NCBI GenBank assembly: GCA_965372355.1
Contig: CBDVBZ010000173.1
Location: 1 to 6,373, forward strand
Length of the DNA stretch: 6,373 nt
Reading direction: 5' to 3'
Origin: CBDVBZ01 sp965372355
GTDB lineage: Bacteria; Krumholzibacteriota; Krumholzibacteriia; WVZY01
Positions 1 through 5,752 of the stretch are shown one piece after another (position 1 is the stretch's first letter; every line of letters begins with the position of its first letter). The position numbers and the translations under genes are program-made. Below the pieces are notes generated by a model that saw nothing but the letters and a program-made list of their open reading frames with translations, was not told the origin of the DNA and made no database searches.

Positions 1-1830
1 AACGTTGAAGCCGGCGGGGAGATAACCAAACACAACGGCGATTATACCGACCGTCGCCGCGTACGGCAGCTGCGTGCGGACGTGGTCGACGTGATCGGCG
101 CCGCTTGCCATCGATGACATGATCGTGGTGTCGGATATCGGCGAGCAGTGATCGCCAAATACACTCCCGGCAAGAACCGCCGATATGCTGGATAGGAGAA
201 TCGCCTCCTGCGTGCCCGGCGCCACCGCGTTGATTTCTGCGATCCGTATGACCAGTGGAATGGCGATCGGGGTCAGAATCGTCATCGTCCCCCAGCTGGT
301 CCCGGTCGAGAAGCTGATGGTGGCGGCGATCAGGAAGATGATTGTGGGCAACAGACCCGGTGAAATAATTCCCGACACCTTGGCCACGAGGTACTGGGCG
401 GTCTGCAGATCGTTGCAGACGGATCCGATCGACCATGCGAGTACGAGGATGATGATGGCGGCGACCATCGATTTTACGCCCGCGACCCAGGCGTTCATGA
501 TCTCGGTGAGCGAGGCCAGACGCTGGACAAGTCCCAGCATGATCGCGACGAGGCATCCCGAAAGCGAACTCCACAGGAGTGCCACAAAGGAATCGCTTTG
601 TCGTATCGTATCCAGAATCGAATAGCTCGTCACACCCGACTCGATCAGGGCGCTTCTGCCCGTCCATACAAGACCCACGAATGTACCCAGAACGACGGCG
701 CCGATGGGGATTGCTGCGTTGTACCAACGCGCTGACTGCGAGGCGTCGGATGTGATCTCCTCATCGATACTGGATAGCGGTACCGCCTTGTCGGCGAGGA
801 CTTTGCCGGTTGTCCTGGCTCTTCGCTCGGCCGAAGCCATCGGGCCAAAATCACGCGTCGTCCCCGCCACGAGCAGCCCGAAAAACAGCGTCAGAATCGG
901 ATAGAAGCTGTAAGGAATCGATGCCAGAAACGTTGTGAAGGGGTTTCGATCGAGGCCCATACCATCGAAGGCATCCTTTACCAGGCTGATCTCAAAACCG
1001 ATCCAGCTCGTGATGACGGCAACACAGGCGACCGGGGCCGCGGTCGAATCGACGATGTAGGAAAGCTTCTCGCGGGAGATTCTCAGTTTGTCGGTTATGG
1101 GCCGCATCGTGTTGCCGACGATGAGGGTGTTGGTATAGTCGTCGAAGAACACGGCGAGACCCATGAGCCATGTGGCCAGCTGCCCACGCCGTGGAGAGGT
1201 TGCCAGACGCGATATCTCGTTGACGACTCCCCGAGTCCCTCCGATCCGTGAGAACACGCCAACCATCCCCCCGAGCAGCATCGTGAATACTCCGATGGAG
1301 ACATGCTCCGATCCGCCGTCCCCGGCGAGCGAGTCGATCACGTAGTGATCGACCACATAGAAGAAACTGCGGATCACATTGTAGTCGGTGACGAAGAAAG
1401 CGCCCAGCCAGACGCCGGCGAAGAGCGCGATCACAACCTGTCTGAAAATGAGAGCCATCAGAACGGCCAACAGTGGAGGCAGGATTGTCAGAATACCGGG
1501 GAGGACTCGTAGCGAGGTCTCCCATTTGTTGCCATCGACCTCGAGGACGACATCATAGCGGCCGCCGTGGGGCAGTGTGACCTCACTCAGCGATACGGGG
1601 AGTTGGCCAGCGTACGACGTGATCGTCCGCCCATCCTTTGAAATCTCCATCGTGTACGCGACATCTCGACCGTCGATAGACCCCAGCTCGAGCTTTGCAG
1701 GGATGCCGGCGATTATGATCCCGGGTCGTTTGAGGGGTGATGCGGGCGCGGCGTCGCCAACGCCGGACCACAGCACGACAGCGGCGACGCAGAGGGTGAT
1801 AGCACGAAGCCATGTCTTTTCAGACGGCAT
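1..1830 (-). CDS. nhaC: NhaC-family Na+/H+ antiporter with secreted N-terminal domain (C-terminus cut off by window edge)
   Basis: The minus-strand frame is open for 610 codons from the ATG at 1830-1828 to the window edge without a stop. Residues 1-28 look like a signal peptide (basic start, hydrophobic core ITLCVAAVVLW, Ala-rich cleavage region GDAAPA). Residues about 30-112 are a soluble, beta-rich-looking extracytoplasmic segment. From about 113 onward the protein is a multi-pass membrane protein. NhaC-family signatures are visible: FFDDYTNTLIVGN (228-240), STGTSWGTM (508-516) and GDHCSPISDTTIMSS (559-573). Family members exchange Na+ for H+ across the inner membrane in pH and sodium homeostasis; some relatives exchange organic acids instead, so the symbol is family-level and substrate is inferred. 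A GGAGG Shine-Dalgarno supports the start. NhaC proteins usually have about 450-500 residues, so the N-terminal extension is unusual. It is transcribed away from everything else in the window. Confidence 0.9.
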   Translation of the reverse strand, partial: MPSEKTWLRAITLCVAAVVLWSGVGDAAPASPLKRPGIIIAGIPAKLELGSIDGRDVAYTMEISKDGRTITSYAGQLPVSLSEVTLPHGGRYDVVLEVDGNKWETSLRVLPGILTILPPLLAVLMALIFRQVVIALFAGVWLGAFFVTDYNVIRSFFYVVDHYVIDSLAGDGGSEHVSIGVFTMLLGGMVGVFSRIGGTRGVVNEISRLATSPRRGQLATWLMGLAVFFDDYTNTLIVGNTMRPITDKLRISREKLSYIVDSTAAPVACVAVITSWIGFEISLVKDAFDGMGLDRNPFTTFLASIPYSFYPILTLFFGLLVAGTTRDFGPMASAERRARTTGKVLADKAVPLSSIDEEITSDASQSARWYNAAIPIGAVVLGTFVGLVWTGRSALIESGVTSYSILDTIRQSDSFVALLWSSLSGCLVAIMLGLVQRLASLTEIMNAWVAGVKSMVAAIIILVLAWSIGSVCNDLQTAQYLVAKVSGIISPGLLPTIIFLIAATISFSTGTSWGTMTILTPIAIPLVIRIAEINAVAPGTQEAILLSSISAVLAGSVFGDHCSPISDTTIMSSMASGADHVDHVRTQLPYAATVGIIAVVFGYLPAGFNV

Positions 1831-1833
1831 TCA

Positions 1834-1840
1834 CCCCTCC
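1834..1840 (-). promoter_or_regulatory. Ribosome binding site of the NhaC-family gene
   Basis: On the minus strand GGAGGGG lies just upstream of the ATG at 1830. It is a strong Shine-Dalgarno at suitable distance and fixes the start so that the signal peptide is included. Confidence 0.75.
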
Positions 1841-2114
1841 ATTATAGGAGTTTTTCTGCGTCTTCGGTGAACGCCTGCATGTCATCGACTGGATTGTGTA
1901 ACCGCCTTGTTTGTTATACACATAGCGGTGCTGTTCGCATGAGTGTGATTCCAGGGGAGTCCAGCAACCCGGCCGGTTCCGTGGGGGAAAGGCTCGAAGG
2001 CAGGTCGTTGAGGTCTCGGATTGTGAACTCATGGTTGGTCGTATCGGCGACGAGTACCGAATGCAGAGAGTAACAAAACGACGGGTGGATCGCAAGTGAT
2101 GAGCGGAACACCAA

Positions 2115-2129
2115 CGGCAAATTTTGCCG
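2115..2129. repeat. Perfect 7+1+7 palindrome, operator-like
   Basis: CGGCAAATTTTGCCG reads CGGCAAA, one spacer base, TTTGCCG. Its half-site CGGCAAA recurs three more times further right (2293, 2452, and on the opposite strand ending at 2561). A symmetric site of this size is typical of a dimeric DNA-binding protein, but no regulator is identifiable. It has no U-tract on either side, so it is unlikely to be a terminator. Confidence 0.4.
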
Positions 2130-2577
2130 CTGGTCGGATGTCGGAGTCAAAGTTCTTCAGCACCATCTTTCGGTCACACGCGATGCTTGTGAGAGTGAAA
2201 CAACGAGTTGCTTCGACATTTGATGTGTTCTGAATGGTGGCGACATTTCCGTCGATTTTGCCTGATTGAACTGGATCGAACTAGATCGAACACGGCAAAT
2301 CTCGCCCGTGCATAATGACGGACCAACTGCGAGAAAGCCCATTCGTATCGCAACTTCCGTGTATCACGTTCGTGACGGAAAGTCAGAGTCGGCAATATGG
2401 TACAGAACTTGCAATTTTTGCACGCCGCGAGTCTTGTGCACGATCTTCTGACGGCAAAAGCACCACTTGATTTGCTCGCGAGTAAATTCATGAAGCTGAA
2501 TTCCGGCGTTTGAACAAAATGCTCGAGGACATCAAAAGCGGTTATGGGAAATATTTTGCCGACAGTGATATTTTTTC

Positions 2578-2604
2578 TTGACACTAATTGACCGGATATT
2601 AAAT
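2578..2604 (+). promoter_or_regulatory. Possible promoter of the basic-protein gene
   Basis: A perfect TTGACA at 2578-2583 lies in the A/T-rich stretch before the basic-protein gene. The best -10 candidate is TTAAAT at 2599-2604, four of six matches with a short 15-base spacer, so only the -35 is convincing. If correct, the transcript leader is about 110 bases. Confidence 0.35.
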
Positions 2605-2719
2605 CATCACGAAACCGGACGCTACATCGAGTGTTCTTGCGTCGAACGGTAGCCATGCGGGGGCAAGACGGATCTGATCGTCGGTCCTCATTCACCCTTA
2701 CCCAAAGGACGGAGTAAAC

Positions 2720-3025
2720 ATGGCAAAGAAGAGGGCGAAAGCTAAGACCAAGGCTAAAGCCAAGCGCAAGGTCAAGCGCAAGGTCAAGCGCAAGGTCAAG
2801 GTCAAGCGCAAGGTCAAGCGCAAGGTCAAGCGCAAGGTCAAGCGTAAGGTCAAGCGCAAGGTCAAGCGTAAGACCAAGCGCAAGGTCAAGCGCAAGGTCA
2901 AGGTTAAGCGCAAGGTCAAGCGCAAGGTCAAGCGCAAGGTCAAGCGCAAGGTCAAGCGCAAGACCAAGGCTAAAGCCAAGCGCAAGACGAAGGCAAAGAA
3001 GGCGAAAACCCGCACTCGGAAGTAG
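2720..3025 (+). CDS. Histone H1-like Lys/Arg-rich KRKV-repeat protein
   Basis: A 101-residue protein containing 49 Lys and 20 Arg, no acidic residue and only six residue types (K, R, V, A, T, M). Layout: a Lys/Ala-rich N-terminus (1-14), a core of KRKV tetrapeptides (15-82; 14 KRKV in the protein, two KRKT in the core, and two lone KV dipeptides that break phase), then a Lys/Ala/Thr tail (83-101). The ATG follows AAGGACGGAG with GGAG five bases upstream, and an intrinsic terminator lies about 60 bases after the TAG, so this is a transcribed unit and not just a repeat. Composition points to nucleic-acid binding in the cytoplasm, as for bacterial H1-like proteins (Hc1/Hc2, AlgP/AlgR3 tail types). 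Those are normally Ala/Pro-rich; Val at every fourth position is unusual. Lys is nearly always AAG and Arg mostly CGC, reflecting the DNA repeat. A role in DNA compaction or RNA/ribosome binding is inferred. Low-complexity proteins are easy to over-call, but signals on both sides support it. Confidence 0.8.
   Translation: MAKKRAKAKTKAKAKRKVKRKVKRKVKVKRKVKRKVKRKVKRKVKRKVKRKTKRKVKRKVKVKRKVKRKVKRKVKRKVKRKTKAKAKRKTKAKKAKTRTRK
2744..2986 (+). repeat. 27-bp direct repeats bounding the KRKV core
   Basis: The same 27 bases (codons for K T K A K A K R K) occur at 2744-2770 and 2960-2986, exactly enclosing the repeat core. This suggests that the core grew by insertion or unequal exchange within a shorter ancestral Lys/Ala-rich gene. 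Confidence 0.75.
2762..2965 (+). repeat. 12-bp coding tandem repeat (unit AAGCGCAAGGTC)
   Basis: Sixteen full 12-bp units plus two 6-bp partial units (encoding KV) run in frame. Variation is sparse: CGT for CGC twice, GTT for GTC once, and ACC (Thr) for GTC at two unit ends. A higher-order pattern is visible. Residues 19-52 read two KRKV, KV, five KRKV, KRKT; residues 53-82 read two KRKV, KV, four KRKV, KRKT. This is a segmental duplication of 102 against 90 bp. Such arrays change copy number readily by slippage and can be miscounted in short-read assemblies. Confidence 0.9.
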
Positions 3026-3084
3026 AGCCTTCGTCACACCGATTATCTAGCGAAGCTCAAAGCTTTTAGCTTATCGGTTCAAAT

Positions 3085-3125
3085 AGAAGAGGAAGAGGCC
3101 GGAGCACCTCTTCCTTTTCTTTTTT
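3085..3125 (+). terminator. Intrinsic terminator after the basic-protein gene
   Basis: A 14-bp stem pairs 3085-3098 with 3107-3120, broken only by one G-U pair, around an 8-base loop (CCGGAGCA). The T-rich 3' arm runs into TTTTT at 3121-3125. The inner eight pairs GGAAGAGG/CCTCTTCC are perfect. It separates the basic-protein transcript from the polyamine operon. Confidence 0.9.
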
Positions 3126-3167
3126 CCTTCCGAAACGGCGGTCATCCCCCGGCGACACGGTTGTAAC

Positions 3168-3196
3168 TTGACATAGGGAACCCATTTAGCTATAAG
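3168..3196 (+). promoter_or_regulatory. Sigma70-type promoter of the polyamine operon
   Basis: TTGACA (3168-3173) is followed after exactly 17 bases by TATAAG (3191-3196), a perfect -35 and a five-of-six -10. Transcription should begin near 3203, leaving a leader of about 90 bases before the first gene. It sits just after the preceding terminator, so the operon is independently transcribed. Confidence 0.8.
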
Positions 3197-3282
3197 TTAG
3201 CGTCAGGTACGGGGAGCCGTTGCGTCCGATCGCTGATCTCGAATCCCGACCTCGGACAGCCGTTCGCAGGCGGGTCGTCCAC

Positions 3283-3287
3283 GGAGG
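3283..3287 (+). promoter_or_regulatory. Ribosome binding site that fixes the TTG start of the decarboxylase
   Basis: GGAGG ends six bases before TTG at 3294. An in-frame TGA at 3288-3290 prevents any earlier start, and the next in-frame ATG (3315) is too far from this site and would clip the conserved N-terminus. Confidence 0.8.
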
Positions 3288-3293
3288 TGAAAT

Positions 3294-3839
3294 TTGCATT
3301 TCCGGCCCACGTTAATGTGTCTCACCCGGGGAGTCGGCAGGCACCGGGAGCGTCTGACGAGCTTCGAGCTCGCCCTCCGCAGCGCGGGGATCGCGTCGTT
3401 CAATCTGGTCTCGGTGTCGAGTATTTTCCCGCCAAACTGCAAGCTCATTTCCAAAGCCAAGGGACTCAGCGGGTTGAAACACGGGGAAATTGTGTACTGC
3501 GTGTTGACCCGTAGCGAAACAAACGAAAACAATCGCCTCGTTGCGGCATCGCTCGGTGTCGCCATTCCCAAAGACCCCAGCCGGTATGGATACCTCTCCG
3601 AGCACCACAGCTATGGGGAGAACTCCAAACAAGTTAGCGAGTACGCGGAGGACCTGGCCGCGTCGATGCTGGCATCAACGCTGGGTATCGAAATCGATCT
3701 CGATCAGGCGTGGGACGAGCGCAAGGAGCACTGGAAGATCGCAGGTCACATCGTCAGGACGTCGAATATCACTCAAACGGCGACGGGCAAGAAGAACCTG
3801 TGGACGTCGGTGGTTGCCGCAGCGGTCTTCTGCGGGTGA
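3294..3839 (+). CDS. pdaD: Pyruvoyl-dependent arginine decarboxylase (PvlArgDC)
   Basis: A 181-residue protein matching the bacterial/archaeal PvlArgDC family along its whole length. The family decarboxylates L-arginine to agmatine in the cytoplasm, using a pyruvoyl group made by self-cleavage instead of pyridoxal phosphate. The cleavage motif VSSIFPPNCK is intact: cleavage is expected between Ser42 and Ser43 (codons 3417-3422), giving a beta chain (1-42) and an alpha chain beginning with pyruvoyl-43. The N-terminal TRGVGRHRERLTSFELALRSAGI, the core GVAIPKD (88-94) and SEHHSYG (102-108) are family hallmarks; Glu103 lines up with the catalytic Glu109 of the Methanocaldococcus jannaschii enzyme. 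The C-terminus NLWTSVVAAAVF is also typical. The start is TTG, chosen from the strong GGAGG and an in-frame stop just upstream. It is first in a three-gene operon, 26 bases before the ureohydrolase. No truncation is seen. The alternative, histidine or ornithine specificity, is less likely given the neighbouring agmatinase. Confidence 0.95.
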   Translation: MHFRPTLMCLTRGVGRHRERLTSFELALRSAGIASFNLVSVSSIFPPNCKLISKAKGLSGLKHGEIVYCVLTRSETNENNRLVAASLGVAIPKDPSRYGYLSEHHSYGENSKQVSEYAEDLAASMLASTLGIEIDLDQAWDERKEHWKIAGHIVRTSNITQTATGKKNLWTSVVAAAVFCG

Positions 3840-3851
3840 TCGGGACCCCAT

Positions 3852-3859
3852 AAGGAGGG
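3852..3859 (+). promoter_or_regulatory. Ribosome binding site that fixes the TTG start of the ureohydrolase
   Basis: AAGGAGGG lies in the 26-base gap after the decarboxylase stop; its GGAGG core ends seven bases before TTG at 3866. An in-frame TAA at 3851-3853 excludes an earlier start, and no in-frame ATG exists until residue 215. Confidence 0.8.
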
Positions 3860-3865
3860 CGCACC

Positions 3866-4714
3866 TTGAAGAGGCACCGTGGGGGATTTCTGGAAGACAA
3901 AGTCGATGTCGACTCCCTTGCCCGCGGGACGAATCGATTTACTCTATCGCTCCTGCCATACGAAGAAACCACGACATATAAGAAGGGCACCCGGTACGGT
4001 CCAGAGGCCATCGTGGATGCGTCGGGACATATCGAGCTCCTGGACGAGACGCTTCGGATCGATGCCTCGCAGTTCGGCATCGAGACCCTGAGACCGAAGG
4101 TCACCGACCTCGCATCGATCATTTCCCACGCCGCCGATCTCGCAGGGACACACGAGGACGCGTTGCTGGGATTTCTGGGAGGCGAGCATTCGATCACGCC
4201 GGCGATCATCGAGGGGCTCGGAAGGCGGGACATCGGTATTGTGTGGATCGATGCACATGCCGATCTTCGCCGGTCGTATAGGGGGCGGGAGGATAACCAC
4301 GCCTGTGCGGGCTACAACAGCGTCCCGTTTGGCCGAATCGTACAGATCGGGATCCGCAGCCTGGCCCAGGAGGAAGCGGATTTCCTCGAGGAAACCGATC
4401 GGGTACCGAGCTATCGCGATTGGGATCGGAACGTCAAGGATGCCATTCTTGGCCTTCCCCGGACCGTCTATGTAAGCATCGATCTCGACGGCCTTTCGCC
4501 GGCCCTTATGAGGGCGGTCGGCACGCCGGAGCCCGGCGGGCTATCCTGGGAAGAGGCGATGGATATCCTCGATTTTGTGTTCAGGGAAAAGGATGTCTTC
4601 GCGTTCGATGTGGTCGAGCTCTGCCCCAATGACGATGATGTCGTGTCCAGCTTTACGGCCGCCCGACTCGTATACAAGGTCATGGCCCATCACGCCCGTT
4701 ACAAACTTGGCTAG
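3866..4714 (+). CDS. speB: Agmatinase (ureohydrolase/arginase superfamily)
   Basis: A 282-residue protein of normal length for agmatinases. Expected reaction: agmatine + water -> putrescine + urea, with a binuclear Mn centre in the cytoplasm. Metal ligands are visible in order: His108 in GGEHS (usually GGDHS), Asp129, His131 and Asp133 in DAHAD, and Asp206 and Asp208 in SIDLDGLSP. The C-terminal FDVVELCP places the conserved Glu at 251. Oddities: Glu replaces Asp in the first motif, and the usual DxDxxDP has Ser for its last Asp (a position that is not a metal ligand). The substrate-loop region reads NHACAGYN, resembling the SHA form of archaeal-type relatives more than E. coli SpeB. Arginase, guanidinobutyrase or a related activity cannot be excluded from sequence alone. 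Its place between an arginine decarboxylase and a putrescine-using enzyme argues for agmatine. The start is TTG. Confidence 0.9.
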   Translation: MKRHRGGFLEDKVDVDSLARGTNRFTLSLLPYEETTTYKKGTRYGPEAIVDASGHIELLDETLRIDASQFGIETLRPKVTDLASIISHAADLAGTHEDALLGFLGGEHSITPAIIEGLGRRDIGIVWIDAHADLRRSYRGREDNHACAGYNSVPFGRIVQIGIRSLAQEEADFLEETDRVPSYRDWDRNVKDAILGLPRTVYVSIDLDGLSPALMRAVGTPEPGGLSWEEAMDILDFVFREKDVFAFDVVELCPNDDDVVSSFTAARLVYKVMAHHARYKLG

Positions 4715-4780
4715 AACCCGTGACGCTGGAACGCGGGATGCTGGATTCGGGCGCAAGGCCGGAAGGAAAGAGAGCGTCTT

Positions 4781-5752
4781 ATGAACGATCACTTTAAGCA
4801 GTTTCCCACCGAGCCTATCGAGCTCGAGCCCGGTCTGACGACCGACGAGCTCCTGAGCCGTATGGAGAAGATTTCGTTCCAGGGCCGGCAAATCGCCCGA
4901 TCGGCCCGTGTGTGGCAGGAGGCACTCGAGCAGGACGCCTACGTCATGATGGGCCTCGCCGGCGCCATGTCTGCAGCGGGGATGCGAAAGCTCGTTGGCC
5001 TGCTTATCGAGCTGCGCTATATCGATTGCCTGGTGTCGACGGGCGCAAACCTCTTCCACGATATCTACGAGACTCTCGGTACGCCGCACTACATGGGATC
5101 ACCGGATGCGGACGACGAGCGTTTGTTGGAGCAGGGCCTCGACCGTGTCTACGATACGTACGCCGACGAGCGCGAGTTCGAGCGCATCGACCAGTGGATC
5201 GGCCGGTGGGCGAACACCGCGCTCGAGAAACGCCCGTATACGACGCGCGAATTCTTAAGGGAGCTCGGTTTGGAAGTGGAGCGGAGATGTGGTGGAAAAA
5301 ACACCGGAATACTGACCAGCGCGGCGAAGCACGATATACCCATCTACTGCCCGGCAATCGCCGATTCATCGATCGGTATCGGTCTGGCCAGTGCGGAGGA
5401 GAATTTCGTGTTCGATCTCACAGGCGATGTGAAGGAGACGGGCCGCCTCGTGATCGGCAAGGAGACGATGGTCATCTATTGTGGCGGCGGGACACCCAAG
5501 AACTTTATCCAACAGACTGAGGTCACGGCCAAGCATCTCGGTGGCACGCCAACGGGTCACAAGCACGCTGTACAGTTCATCACCGACGCGCCTCACTGGG
5601 GCGGCTTGAGCGGGTGCACGTTCGAGGAGGCGGTAAGCTGGGGGAAGATCGATCCATCGGGTGAGAAGGTGACCGTTTTCTGCGACGCTACGATCGCGCT
5701 GCCCCTGGTGGTCTCGGCCTTGTTGACGCGCCGGAAAGGCAAGGCGAGATAG
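4781..5752 (+). CDS. speY: Deoxyhypusine synthase homologue, probable homospermidine synthase (SpeY)
   Basis: A 323-residue member of the deoxyhypusine synthase family. Visible conserved blocks are STGANLFHD (86-94), PAIADSSIG (191-199), GGGTPKNFI (235-243), EEAVSWGKI (282-290) and FCDATIALPL (300-309). Lys289 in SWGK corresponds to the lysine that carries the aminobutyl intermediate in the human enzyme (Lys329), so catalysis is likely intact; the family uses NAD. Bacteria have EF-P, not eIF5A, so hypusine formation is not expected. In the cyanobacterium Anabaena a homologue named SpeY is required to make homospermidine together with arginine decarboxylase and agmatinase, the same gene set as here. 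Homospermidine from putrescine is therefore the best inference; spermidine as aminobutyl donor is possible. ATG start, 66 bases after the ureohydrolase. The Shine-Dalgarno is weaker than for the two upstream genes (AAGGA too distant, GAG at six bases), which may lower its expression. Confidence 0.88.
   Translation: MNDHFKQFPTEPIELEPGLTTDELLSRMEKISFQGRQIARSARVWQEALEQDAYVMMGLAGAMSAAGMRKLVGLLIELRYIDCLVSTGANLFHDIYETLGTPHYMGSPDADDERLLEQGLDRVYDTYADEREFERIDQWIGRWANTALEKRPYTTREFLRELGLEVERRCGGKNTGILTSAAKHDIPIYCPAIADSSIGIGLASAEENFVFDLTGDVKETGRLVIGKETMVIYCGGGTPKNFIQQTEVTAKHLGGTPTGHKHAVQFITDAPHWGGLSGCTFEEAVSWGKIDPSGEKVTVFCDATIALPLVVSALLTRRKGKAR

Larger units (their letters stand above)
1831..2577. other. 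Long intergenic region, no convincing gene
   Basis: About 750 bases without a supportable gene, lying between the divergently transcribed antiporter gene and the basic-protein gene. By eye the right two thirds are clearly richer in A+T than the flanking genes. Open frames exist on both strands, but they lack a ribosome binding site and any recognisable domain. Visible content: the word CGGCAAA five times on one strand or the other between 2115 and 2561; a perfect palindrome at 2115-2129; small inverted repeats at 2410-2422 (TGCAA/TTGCA) and 2485-2502 (AATTCA/TGAATT); a near-tandem GATCGAAC pair around 2275-2292; and, on the minus strand at 2051-2031, a short NHL-repeat-like peptide. Most likely it is regulatory DNA plus decayed sequence. 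Confidence 0.5.

Noticed and set aside
992..1525. 177-codon minus-strand frame and other frames inside the antiporter gene
   Set aside because: They overlap the 610-codon NhaC-family frame, which carries clear family motifs, so they are shadows.
1841..1871. Minus-strand TATAAT (1846-1841) with TTCACC (1871-1866) as promoter of the antiporter gene
   Set aside because: The spacer is 19 bases and the predicted start of transcription would fall on the Shine-Dalgarno, leaving almost no leader. TATAAC at 1918-1913 is an alternative -10 but has no good -35.
2174..2656. 160-codon AT-rich minus-strand frame (ATG at 2656) containing a Cys pair CKNCKFC
   Set aside because: There is no Shine-Dalgarno, codon choice is unlike the neighbours, and no domain is recognised. 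The open stretch is only moderately long. It could be a foreign orphan gene, but nothing supports it.
2174..3037. 287-codon minus-strand frame with a Leu/Asp/Ala repeat, overlapping the basic-protein gene
   Set aside because: It is the antisense reading of the 12-bp repeat, which has no stop in several frames. It has no ribosome site, and the plus-strand gene has a ribosome site and a correctly placed terminator.
3076..3090. GGTTCAAAT resembling a tRNA T-loop
   Set aside because: No acceptor or anticodon arm lies upstream; it is the spacer before the intrinsic terminator.
3287..3514. GTG-started plus-strand frame near the decarboxylase start
   Set aside because: Its start overlaps the GGAGG ribosome site and its frame lacks any family similarity, while the TTG frame encodes the whole PvlArgDC.
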